Positions 7,519 through 14,084 of a DNA stretch of 52,897 nt are shown in pieces (position 1 is the stretch's first letter; every line of letters starts with the position of its first letter). This DNA comes from an uncultured Clostridia bacterium (lineage in GTDB: Bacteria > Bacillota > Clostridia > Christensenellales > Borkfalkiaceae). The notes beneath the pieces were generated by a model. The model did not search any database. It saw nothing but the letters and a program-made list of their open reading frames with translations, and was not told where the DNA came from. Made by a program: the position numbers and the translations under genes. The stretch is taken from NCBI GenBank assembly GCA_944372525.1, contig CALVZL010000009.1, positions 1-52,897 on the forward strand, read 5' to 3'.

Positions 7519-8441
7519 TGTTCCTCCCCGTACGTCTCCGCAAGATAGCGCAGGAAGGAAACCGTCTCGAAGCGAAGGTCGTGCTGTGTCTCTGCGCCCG
7601 CTCCCGCGTCGTAGTCGTTGCGGAACAGCAGCATGCAGAGATCTTCCGCAGAGCGGACCGTCGCACCCTCTTCTTCATACGTATAATAAAACAAATCGGA
7701 AATCCCGGGCAGCCCGCCCACTCCGATCGCATAGCTCTTGCGCTCGCCGTCGGCATTCTCCGCCTCGATCAGCGTAAACGTCTGATTTTCAAAACATTCG
7801 AGCAGGAAAATATAGTCGGTGCGCAGTTTTTCCAGCCTCGCCTTCTCGTCTTCGATGCCTTGCGCACGTTTCTCTTCCGAACGGTAGCGATTGTCCTCCG
7901 CGTTGCGCGCCAAAAAACAAGCCTCCGCCTCCTCTTCATCGAGCGTCCCTGCTCGCCAATCCTCTCCGAAAAAACGTTGCAAATAGCTTTCGCAATCCTC
8001 CAGCCACTGCGCCACGTCGAGCGCCAGTCCATCCTCATAGGAACCGATCAGCGTTCTGAATTCAGAGGTGACTTCCTCTTCCTCGGAAAGAGTTTCCCGA
8101 TTGTTGACGAACATCACCGTTCCCTCGCCCGCCATGCGGCGCGCGGTATAGGCCGCCTCGCTGTACTGTCCCGTGCCGAACACCTCGACGGAAACATCGG
8201 CGATGTCATAGGAGAAAACCTGATTGCGGAGCAGAATCTCCGAGACCGTGCCTTCGTCTTCCCCCGCAGACACCGTACCGTAGGCATAGATCTTGTACAG
8301 CCTCTCCTCGCCTGCACGCGTCGCGATCGTCGTGAAAAGCACGCAGATCAAAAGCACCGCCGCAGCGATCGCGCCGATGATCTTCAGCCAGTCATAGGAA
8401 AGCAAATTGGAAAGCCTTGTCTTGGTGATTCTCGCGTCCAA
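7515..8441 (-). CDS. Conserved-looking single-pass membrane protein, unknown function
   Basis: I do not recognise a named family. The 308-residue product has one membrane segment at about residues 19-40 (WLKIIGAIAAAVLLICVLFT) after a short basic N-terminus, so most of the protein is probably outside the membrane. The exported part is acidic, with a helical, charged stretch around residues 160-215 and scattered aromatic residues, and has no obvious catalytic motif. The start is TTG at 8441, six bases after AAAGGAG. It is in the lysS-to-holB run: 33 bases after lysS and overlapping the decarboxylase start by four bases. It occupies the operon where Bacillus carries other genes. Confidence 0.75.
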   Translation of the reverse strand: MDARITKTRLSNLLSYDWLKIIGAIAAAVLLICVLFTTIATRAGEERLYKIYAYGTVSAGEDEGTVSEILLRNQVFSYDIADVSVEVFGTGQYSEAAYTARRMAGEGTVMFVNNRETLSEEEEVTSEFRTLIGSYEDGLALDVAQWLEDCESYLQRFFGEDWRAGTLDEEEAEACFLARNAEDNRYRSEEKRAQGIEDEKARLEKLRTDYIFLLECFENQTFTLIEAENADGERKSYAIGVGGLPGISDLFYYTYEEEGATVRSAEDLCMLLFRNDYDAGAGAETQHDLRFETVSFLRYLAETYGEEQ

Positions 8442-8474
8442 AGCAACTCCTTTTGCGGCAGAGAGGCGCCGCCG

Positions 8475-9974
8475 TCATTTTTTCGGTTTCATCGTGGGAA
8501 AGAGCAGCACGTCGCGGATGCTCGCGCTGTCCGTGAGCAACATCACGAGACGGTCCACCCCGATCCCCAGCCCGCCCGTGGGCGGCATGCCGCGCTCCAG
8601 TGCGTCGAGAAATTCCTCGTCCACCTGCGCGTTTGCGCCCTGTGCGCGCTTTTTTTCCGCCTGCGCCGTCATACGGGCGCGCTGATCGATGGGATCGTTG
8701 AGTTCGGAAAAGGCGTTCCCCATCTCCATTCCCATGATGAAATATTCAAACCGTTCGGTCATAGAGGGGTCTTCCGGCTTGCGCTTGGCAAGCGGAGAGA
8801 TCTCCACGGGATAATCATAGATGAACGTGGGCTGGATCAGCTTGTCCTCGACAAACGCATCGAAAAAGGCGGCAAGAATATGCCCCTTGCTCCGCTTGCC
8901 TTCCTCCGTCTCCACGCCTTTCTCTTCCGCGAGCGCCAGCGCTTCTTCGTCCGAATTTACTGCGGCAAAATCCACGCCCGCGTACTGTTTGACCGCCTCG
9001 ACCATAGTGAGTTTTTCCCAATGTGCGAAATCGAGCAACGTACCGCGATAGGAGATCTCCGTCTTGCCGCAAGCCTGCACCACGACATATCGGCAGAGCT
9101 CTTCGACAAAGTCCATGACTTCGAAGTAATTTGCATAGGCCTGATAGATCTCTACCGTCGTAAACTCGGGATTGTGTCTGGAATCCATTCCCTCGTTGCG
9201 GAAGATCCTTCCCATCTCATATACTTTTTCAAACCCGCCCACGATGAGTCGTTTGAGATACAGCTCCGTCTCGATGCGCAAATACATATCCAGATCGAGC
9301 GCGTTGTGATGGGTCTTGAACGGGCGGGCATCCGCACCGATCTCCAGCGGAAGCAGAATGGGAGTTTCCGCTTCGATGAATCCGTGCCCGTCCAAAAAGT
9401 CGCGTATGCTTTTGACGATCTTTGCACGGCGCACAAAGGTCTCGCGTATGTCGGCATTCATGATGAGATCGAGATGGCGCAAACGGTACTTCATGTCCAC
9501 GTTGGCCAGCCCGTTGTGTTTTTCCGGCAGAGGCAGCAGCGCCTTGGTGAGCATTTCGAGATGCGTCGCGTGAACGGTCACCTCCCCCGTCTGGGTGCGG
9601 AATACGGTGCCGCGCACGCCGACGATATCTCCGATATCGTAGTCCTTTTTATACGCGGCATAGGTTTCCTCGCCCACGTCCTGACGGGTAATATAAATCT
9701 GCAACAGACCGTCTCGGTCGGAAATATGCGAAAAAGACGCCTTCCCCATGATGCGGCGGGACATGAGCCGACCCGCCACAGAAACCTCTTTTCCTTCGTA
9801 CGCTTCAAAATTGTCCTTGATCTGCGCAGATTTCGCCGTCACGTCGTATCTCGTTTTTTCATAGGGGTTCTTCCCCTCCGCAATGAGTTTCGCCAGTTTT
9901 TCGCGGCGGATCTGCGCCTGTTCGGCGAGTTTTTCCTCCGTCTGCGCGGCAGTCTGTTCCCGAATTTCTTCCAT
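8475..9974 (-). CDS. lysS: Lysyl-tRNA synthetase, class II
   Basis: A 499-residue class II aminoacyl-tRNA synthetase charging tRNA(Lys). An N-terminal OB-fold anticodon-binding domain (about residues 55-165; KEVSVAGRLMSRRIMGKASFSHISD) is followed by the catalytic core. Motif 2 is visible as KVYEMGRIFRNEGMDSRHNPEFT, and motif 3 as GLGIGVDRLVMLLTDSASIRDVLLFP near the C-terminus. Length and domain order are normal. It follows greA by seven bases; greA-lysS adjacency is common in Firmicutes. The start at MEEIREQ carries a GGGAGATATGG-type ribosome binding site. Confidence 0.97.
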   Translation of the reverse strand: MEEIREQTAAQTEEKLAEQAQIRREKLAKLIAEGKNPYEKTRYDVTAKSAQIKDNFEAYEGKEVSVAGRLMSRRIMGKASFSHISDRDGLLQIYITRQDVGEETYAAYKKDYDIGDIVGVRGTVFRTQTGEVTVHATHLEMLTKALLPLPEKHNGLANVDMKYRLRHLDLIMNADIRETFVRRAKIVKSIRDFLDGHGFIEAETPILLPLEIGADARPFKTHHNALDLDMYLRIETELYLKRLIVGGFEKVYEMGRIFRNEGMDSRHNPEFTTVEIYQAYANYFEVMDFVEELCRYVVVQACGKTEISYRGTLLDFAHWEKLTMVEAVKQYAGVDFAAVNSDEEALALAEEKGVETEEGKRSKGHILAAFFDAFVEDKLIQPTFIYDYPVEISPLAKRKPEDPSMTERFEYFIMGMEMGNAFSELNDPIDQRARMTAQAEKKRAQGANAQVDEEFLDALERGMPPTGGLGIGVDRLVMLLTDSASIRDVLLFPTMKPKK

Positions 9975-9981
9975 ATCTCCC

Positions 9982-10449
9982 TCAGCTGATCTTGATGATT
10001 TTGAGCTCGTAATCCCCGTCCGGCGCCTTGACGGTCACCACATCGCCCGTCCTGTGCCCGAGCAGCGCCGCTCCGACGGGGGACTCGTTGGAGATCACAT
10101 TGTTCATGGGATCCACTTCCGTAGTCCCCATGATCGAATATGTCACGGTTTCCTCCATCTCTTTGTCATAAACGGTTACGGAGGCGCCGATGTGCACGAC
10201 AGAAGTATCTTCGCTCTCCTCGATGATCACCGCGTTCTTGACCTTGTAGTCCAGCTCGACGATCTCCCCCTCGTTTGCCGCCTGTTCGTTGCGCGCGGCG
10301 TCGTACTCCGCGTTCTCGGACAGGTCCCCGTGGCTCCTCGCCTCCGCGATCCGCTCCACGATCTCCGCCCGCTTGACAGTCTGGAGATACTCGAGCTGCT
10401 TTTTCGCCGCTTCGTACCCCTCCCTTGTCATATAAAACTGATCTGCCAT
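9982..10449 (-). CDS. greA: Transcription elongation factor GreA
   Basis: GreA rescues backtracked RNA polymerase by stimulating transcript cleavage. The 156-residue form starting at MADQFYMTREGYEAAKKQL has the full family architecture: an N-terminal coiled coil with the tip acidic residues in HGDLSENAEYDAARNEQ, and the C-terminal FKBP-like domain ending in NNVISNESPVGAALLGHRTGDVV. GGTGAGG precedes this ATG. A GTG at 10527 with a strong AGAAGGAG signal would add 26 residues in frame and sits in a hairpin; this is treated as a leader or alternative start. It heads the greA-lysS transcript. Confidence 0.95.
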   Translation of the reverse strand: MADQFYMTREGYEAAKKQLEYLQTVKRAEIVERIAEARSHGDLSENAEYDAARNEQAANEGEIVELDYKVKNAVIIEESEDTSVVHIGASVTVYDKEMEETVTYSIMGTTEVDPMNNVISNESPVGAALLGHRTGDVVTVKAPDGDYELKIIKIS

Positions 10450-10502
10450 ACTCTCTACCTCACCTATCGCGCCCGTTTGCGCGTTGTTTTTCATAAAGAG
10501 GA

Positions 10503-10529
10503 CCGTGATTTCCCCGACGGAAATCACGG
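10503..10529 (-). promoter_or_regulatory. Hairpin covering an alternative greA GTG start
   Basis: CCGTGATTTCC (10503-10513) pairs with GGAAATCACGG (10519-10529), an 11-bp stem with a five-base loop. On the minus strand the stem contains an in-frame GTG at 10527 that follows AGAAGGAG by about eight bases. This could limit initiation at the upstream codon, act as a leader peptide start, or stabilise the greA mRNA. Confidence 0.5.
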
Positions 10530-10548
10530 CGATACTCCTTCTTGTCTC

Positions 10549-10577
10549 ATTATAAGCTGTTTCGGAAATTTTGTCAA
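10549..10577 (-). promoter_or_regulatory. greA-lysS promoter
   Basis: Minus strand TTGACA (10572-10577), 17-base spacer, TATAAT (10549-10554): perfect consensus hexamers. The -35 box overlaps the last codons of the aminotransferase gene. Confidence 0.85.
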
Positions 10578-11788
10578 CCGCTTCCTTCCCGATTGCACAA
10601 TTTTTCGGCCTCTTTTCCTTCCCTCATACGAGCGGAAAACCGCGCGATCCGTTCCGCCGCCTCTTCCAGTTCCGCCATGCCCGTCGCGTAGGAACAGCGG
10701 ATGTTGTATTTCCCGCAAGCTCCGAATGCATCCCCAGGAACAACGGCAACGTGTTCCTCCCGCAGCAGCCCGGTCGCAAATTCCTCTGCCGTAAGCCCGG
10801 TGCTCCTGACAGACGGAAAGGCGTAAAACGCCCCCTTCGGCTCAAAGCAGGAAAGACCCGCTTCCGAAAACGCGCGCAAAAGAAAGCGTCGGCGCACATC
10901 GTATTCTTCGCGCATATGCGCAACAGAGGCAAATCCGTCTTCAAACCCCGCGGAAAGCGCGGCGACCGCCGCATGTTGGGAGACTCGGGGCGCACAGAGT
11001 GCGGTATATTGATGGATTTTCAGCATGGCGCCGTCCAAAATGGCGGGCGCGCAGACAAATCCGATCCGCCAGCCCGTCATGGCAAACGCCTTGGAAAATC
11101 CGCCGATCAAAACGGTCCGCTCTTTCATGCCGGGCAGGGAAGCCGCAGAACAATGACGTCCGCCGTAGGTCAGCTCGGCATAGATCTCGTCGGAAATGAC
11201 CAGCAAATCATGCCGCTCGATGACAGAAAGGATCGCCGTCAGTTCCTCTTTCGTCATAATGCCGCCCGTGGGGTTGTTCGGATAGGCAAGGATCACCGCC
11301 TTGGTCTTCGAAGTGATCGCCTGCTCCATTTGCTCCGGCGTAAGAATAAAGCCGTTTTCCTCGCGGCAGGGAACGCTGACGGGCGTCCCGCCGCAAAGCG
11401 TGACGATGGGCGCATAAGAGACATACGCGGGATCGGGGAGCAAGATCTCGTCGCCGAATTCGCATACGGCGCGCAGCGCAAGATCGATCCCCTCGCTTGC
11501 ACCCACCGTAACGATGGTATGTTCCGGAGCATACTCCGCCCCGAAGCGGTCGAAAAGATAACGGGAAATGAGCTCCCGCAATTCTGCAAGTCCGCGGTTT
11601 CCCGTATATTGCGTATATCCGCGCTGCAGCGAGCGGATGCCCGCGCTGCGGATTTCCCAGGGAGTGACAAAGTTGGGCTCGCCGACGCCGAGGGAGATGA
11701 CGTCCGGCATTTGCTCGACGATGTCGAAATATTTCCGAATGCCGCTCGGGGCAAGCCCCAGAACGCGGCGGTTGAGAAACTCTCTCAC
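10574..11788 (-). CDS. Class I/II PLP-dependent aminotransferase
   Basis: A 404-residue fold-type I aminotransferase of the AspC/PatA group. It shows ISLGVGEPNFVTPWEI, TVGASEGIDLALRA, the substrate and PLP motif AYPNNPTGG, VISDEIYAELTYGG, the PLP lysine in IGGFSKAFAMTGWRIGF, and the carboxylate-binding arginine in NIRCSYA. Amino donor and acceptor are not identifiable. The start is taken as the GTG that overlaps the stop of the upstream Lrp gene (GTGA); the longer frame would run 33 codons into that gene. Translational coupling to an Lrp/AsnC regulator suggests control by an amino acid. Confidence 0.9.
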   Translation of the reverse strand: MREFLNRRVLGLAPSGIRKYFDIVEQMPDVISLGVGEPNFVTPWEIRSAGIRSLQRGYTQYTGNRGLAELRELISRYLFDRFGAEYAPEHTIVTVGASEGIDLALRAVCEFGDEILLPDPAYVSYAPIVTLCGGTPVSVPCREENGFILTPEQMEQAITSKTKAVILAYPNNPTGGIMTKEELTAILSVIERHDLLVISDEIYAELTYGGRHCSAASLPGMKERTVLIGGFSKAFAMTGWRIGFVCAPAILDGAMLKIHQYTALCAPRVSQHAAVAALSAGFEDGFASVAHMREEYDVRRRFLLRAFSEAGLSCFEPKGAFYAFPSVRSTGLTAEEFATGLLREEHVAVVPGDAFGACGKYNIRCSYATGMAELEEAAERIARFSARMREGKEAEKLCNREGSG

Positions 11789-12273
11789 GGCTGAACGGAC
11801 AGACGCCCCCGCTGCCGTTCTTTGATCGCCGCTCCCTCTATTTTGTATTTCTTCAAAATGAAATGCGTCGCCGTAGAGATCACGCAATCGAAGGTCGAAA
11901 TGCAGTCGGAAATAAAGCGGGAAATTCCGCGGATCGAACCCGATCTTACGATGACGGCAAAATCATATGCCCCGCTCATGAGATAGAGATTTTTGACTTC
12001 AGCATGCTGCGCGATCTCCGACGCGATCCCGTCGAATCCGGATCCCGTCTGCGGCGTGACCTTGACTTCGATGAGCGCTTCGGCGCAGTCGTCCTCCTCT
12101 TCGTCGAAATCGGTGATCGCACAGTATTTTACGATCACCCCCCGCCGTTCGAGCGCACGGATCGTCTCGTCGATCCGCTCCGCGCTCTCCCCGAGCATGA
12201 CGGACAGCTTTTCTGTCGGAATGCGGCAGTCCTCAGAGAGAACGGAAAGCACCGCTTGTTCGAGTTTTGTCAT
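11785..12273 (-). CDS. Lrp/AsnC-family transcriptional regulator
   Basis: The 162-residue protein has an N-terminal winged helix-turn-helix (LEQAVLSVLSEDCRIPTEKLSVMLG, then IRALERRGVIVKYCAITD) and a C-terminal RAM (regulation of amino acid metabolism) domain with VKVTPQTGSGFDGIASEIAQ, LMSGAYDFAVIV and FISDCISTFDCVISTATHFILKKYK. Such proteins form octamers that sense amino acids and often regulate their own promoter and neighbours. It sits first in a two-gene operon with the aminotransferase, which is its likely target. The ATG is preceded by AAAGGAGGCGGAAG, a near-perfect ribosome binding site. Confidence 0.92.
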   Translation of the reverse strand: MTKLEQAVLSVLSEDCRIPTEKLSVMLGESAERIDETIRALERRGVIVKYCAITDFDEEEDDCAEALIEVKVTPQTGSGFDGIASEIAQHAEVKNLYLMSGAYDFAVIVRSGSIRGISRFISDCISTFDCVISTATHFILKKYKIEGAAIKERQRGRLSVQP

Positions 12274-12296
12274 CTTCCGCCTCCTTTTTGATCTTC

Positions 12297-12325
12297 ATTG
12301 TACCCAATCGCAAAAAAATTGTCAA
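12297..12325 (-). promoter_or_regulatory. Promoter of the Lrp-aminotransferase operon
   Basis: Minus strand TTGACA (12320-12325), 17-base spacer, TACAAT (12297-12302). Its -35 box lies only six bases from the -35 box of the divergent plus-strand promoter, so one bound regulator could affect both. Confidence 0.8.
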
Positions 12326-12331
12326 ACAGAT

Positions 12332-12359
12332 TTGCTTTTTCCGAAAAAAATCCTATAAT
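12332..12359 (+). promoter_or_regulatory. Leaderless promoter of the 85-residue gene
   Basis: TTGCTT (12332-12337), 16-base spacer, TATAAT (12354-12359). The ATG at 12366 is seven bases after the -10 box, the expected transcription start. Confidence 0.7.
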
Positions 12360-12365
12360 AGAGAT

Positions 12366-12623
12366 ATGTTTCGCATTTGGGCAAAAGTCCTCAAAGAGGG
12401 ACGCATTCAAAGACAGACGGTCTATGTTCGGGAGGAAACGTTCTCCTATTCGGACTTTTTCGGATATCTCGCGGAAATCTGCGGAGAACTGGACGTCCCC
12501 ACGCCCGTCTTGCTCAAAGACCACCTCTTCCGCTACGCAAAATTCAACCGCGTCGTATTCCGTCCCTCCGACTTCATGGAAGAGATCTCCTTCGATCGGC
12601 TCGAGCTGGAAAATCTTCTCTGA
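12366..12623 (+). CDS. Small protein of unknown function (85 residues)
   Basis: I do not recognise the family. The product is mixed alpha/beta, with a basic start (MFRIWAKVLKEGRIQRQ), aromatic-rich middle (FSYSDFFGYLAEIC) and acidic end (SFDRLELENLL). It looks soluble and probably cytoplasmic. The ATG choice rests on a promoter whose start site coincides with it and on the lack of any Shine-Dalgarno sequence for the longer frame that begins inside the lrp gene. It is followed after 49 bases by the DUF378-like gene and then by queT. Confidence 0.7.
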   Translation: MFRIWAKVLKEGRIQRQTVYVREETFSYSDFFGYLAEICGELDVPTPVLLKDHLFRYAKFNRVVFRPSDFMEEISFDRLELENLL

Positions 12624-12672
12624 CCGCAAAGCATCCGAGAATGATTTTCGCGCGGATGCGCATACTCACGGC

Positions 12673-12882
12673 ATGAAACTGACCACCCATCTGTGTCTTG
12701 CCTGTCTTGTGTTCGCAGGACTGTGCGCGGGGATCCGCGCCCTGACCGGGTTTGATCCTCTGCTCTTTCTCTGCGGCGGCAAAGAGATCCTGCGCCGCGT
12801 CTTTTTCTCTTTCGAGGGCGTTTGCGCGCTCTGGCTCATCTATTGGTTTTTTGCCTTTCGTCCGACAAAATCGCTTTCCTGA
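12673..12882 (+). CDS. DUF378-like small membrane protein
   Basis: A 69-residue protein with two hydrophobic segments, about residues 5-25 (THLCLACLVFAGLCAGIRAL) and 43-63, separated by a short loop with GFDPLLFLCGGKE. The pattern is that of the YuzA/DUF378 family, which has an N-terminal helix, a GFD-L-x-x-x-x-FGG-like loop and a C-terminal helix. The function of that family is unknown. No strong ribosome binding site is visible before the ATG, which lowers confidence in the exact start. Confidence 0.6.
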   Translation: MKLTTHLCLACLVFAGLCAGIRALTGFDPLLFLCGGKEILRRVFFSFEGVCALWLIYWFFAFRPTKSLS

Positions 12883-12929
12883 GCGAAAACGCTTGACGAA
12901 TCCTCCGAAAAGAAGTAAGATCGTGAGCA

Positions 12930-12971
12930 CGGAAGGTTTTCGGAGAACACTTCCGAATAAAAAAACCGAGG
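12930..12971 (+). promoter_or_regulatory. preQ1-I riboswitch upstream of queT
   Basis: CGGAAG (12930-12935) pairs with CTTCCG (12950-12955) to make P1. The loop contains UCGG (12940-12943), complementary to CCGA (12966-12969) in the A-rich tail AAUAAAAAAACCGAGG, making the H-type pseudoknot P2 of class I preQ1 aptamers. The tail includes GAGG, nine bases before the queT ATG, so ligand binding should hide the ribosome binding site and repress translation. The downstream gene, a queuosine-precursor transporter, is the expected target. Confidence 0.85.
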
Positions 12972-12980
12972 TATTTTCAT

Positions 12981-13574
12981 ATGAAGTTCTTCACCGCAAG
13001 ACGCATCTGCCGCGCAGGCGTTATCGCCGCGCTGTACGTTGCGCTCACCTACGCCTTCGGCGCGCTCTCTTATCAGGGATTCCTGCAGATAAGACCCGCC
13101 GAGGCGCTTTGTATTCTTCCCCTCTTTTTCCCCGAGGCGATCCCCGCACTGTACATCGCATGCATGCTGAGCAATCTCGCCTCTCCCTTTCTCGTCTACG
13201 ACGTATTCATCGGCTCGTTGGCGACCCTCGCCGCCGCGGCGCTCACCGGGATCGTCGGCCGCACCGTGGGAAACTTTGCCCTGAAAGCGGGACTTGGCGG
13301 GCTCTTTCCCGTGCTCTTCAACGCATTTGCCATTCCCGCCGTCATTGTCTTCTTGTGCGGCGATCTCTCCTACGGAACGGCGGCGGCAAGCTATTGGACC
13401 TATTTTGCCTCCATGCTCGCCACCGAGGCGCTCTGGGTATACGCGCTCGGCATCCCGCTCGCCCTCTTCGTCGATCGCATGCGAAAACGCGGCGTTTTCG
13501 CATGCGATCGACGGGCCAAAATCCTCTGCGGACCATACCTGCGCTCCGTAACGCAAGGAAAAACCACCGGCTGA
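12981..13574 (+). CDS. queT: Queuosine precursor transporter QueT
   Basis: The 197-residue membrane protein has about five or six helices and the QueT pattern: ICRAGVIAALYVALTYAFGALSY, then GFLQIRPAEALCILPLFFPEAIPALYIACMLSN. This is the substrate-specificity (S) component of an energy-coupling-factor transporter that imports the queuine precursor preQ1. The preQ1-I riboswitch directly in front supports the assignment. After about residue 170 the tail is basic and cytoplasmic. The stop codon TGA (13572-13574) lies inside the hairpin of the dispersed repeat copy B, so the last residues (KTTG) are encoded by that element. Confidence 0.92.
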   Translation: MKFFTARRICRAGVIAALYVALTYAFGALSYQGFLQIRPAEALCILPLFFPEAIPALYIACMLSNLASPFLVYDVFIGSLATLAAAALTGIVGRTVGNFALKAGLGGLFPVLFNAFAIPAVIVFLCGDLSYGTAAASYWTYFASMLATEALWVYALGIPLALFVDRMRKRGVFACDRRAKILCGPYLRSVTQGKTTG

Positions 13575-13812
13575 GCCGGTGGTTTTGCTGTTTCGGGCTG
13601 TTTATCTCGAGGTTCCCGGCGGCACGCAAGAACGCCCATGTCGGTCCATCGGTCATGCAATGGTTGTTTTCTCCCCGTAAACGGATCGCTTTCGTGCGTA
13701 TTCCGACTTGCTCCCTCTTTCCGTCTTGTTTTTTCCGTTGGCTTTTATATTAACTTCTTTTTTCTCTTTGCTTTTCTGCCGTTTCCTCTTTTTCCCATCG
13801 GAAAAGCCGATT
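13561..13812 (+). repeat. Dispersed intergenic repeat, copy B, with terminator-like head hairpin
   Basis: Begins with AAACCACCGGCT/AGCCGGTGGTTT, 12-bp arms with one central base, followed by TTTT, so it can terminate queT transcription. Downstream it shares the CCCGTAAACGGAT box with copy C, then a long pyrimidine-rich stretch and an ATCGG-AAAAG-CCGAT mini-hairpin at the end. Confidence 0.7.
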
Positions 13813-13879
13813 TCGCACCCGGGGACGATGCGGGATTTCCTGGTGCAAGAAAAGAGCCTTCCCCGACGGGAAGGCTCTT
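13575..13879. other. Intergenic region between convergent genes
   Basis: Filled by repeat copy B and the shared terminator at 13851-13880. The lysine-rich frame on the minus strand and the hydrophobic frame on the plus strand are products of the pyrimidine-rich tract; neither has a convincing ribosome binding site. Confidence 0.7.
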
Positions 13880-13880
13880 T
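13851..13880. terminator. Bidirectional terminator
   Basis: AAAGAGCCTTCCC (13851-13863) and GGGAAGGCTCTTT (13868-13880) form a perfect 13-bp stem with a four-base loop. It can terminate the minus-strand 67-residue gene and any read-through from queT. Confidence 0.85.
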
Positions 13881-14083
13881 CACCAATCCTGCTTTTTGAG
13901 CGAAGAATCCTTTATGTCGTCATATTTTTCAAAATAGCGCGCCTTCCATTCCGCAGGAGAAAGGGCCTCCTTTTCGCTTCGGACCGCCCTGAGATACTCC
14001 GCAAGCTCTTCGGGAGTGAAGTCTCCTTCCGAGACCTCCCCGTCATAGGCGGAAAACAGCTTCATCAGATCGTAACGAGACAT
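13880..14083 (-). CDS. Small acidic protein, unknown function (67 residues)
   Basis: Not recognised. The product begins MSRYDLMKLFSAYDGEVSEGDFTPEELAEYLRAV and looks helical and acidic, with no cysteine pairs or membrane segment. The ATG is preceded by CAGGAGGACTGAA, a strong ribosome binding site that overlaps the last codons of the alpha/beta hydrolase gene, whose stop is one base upstream. Coupled expression with the hydrolase is therefore likely. A frame extending 12 codons further upstream is rejected because it runs into that gene. Confidence 0.75.
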   Translation of the reverse strand: MSRYDLMKLFSAYDGEVSEGDFTPEELAEYLRAVRSEKEALSPAEWKARYFEKYDDIKDSSLKKQDW

Positions 14084-14084
14084 T

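Noticed and set aside
13653-13886. Lysine-rich minus-strand frame in repeat copy B (similar ones in copies A, C and D)
   Set aside because: The K/E/R-rich peptides follow from the pyrimidine tract of the repeat; frames are broken by indels between copies and lack ribosome binding sites.
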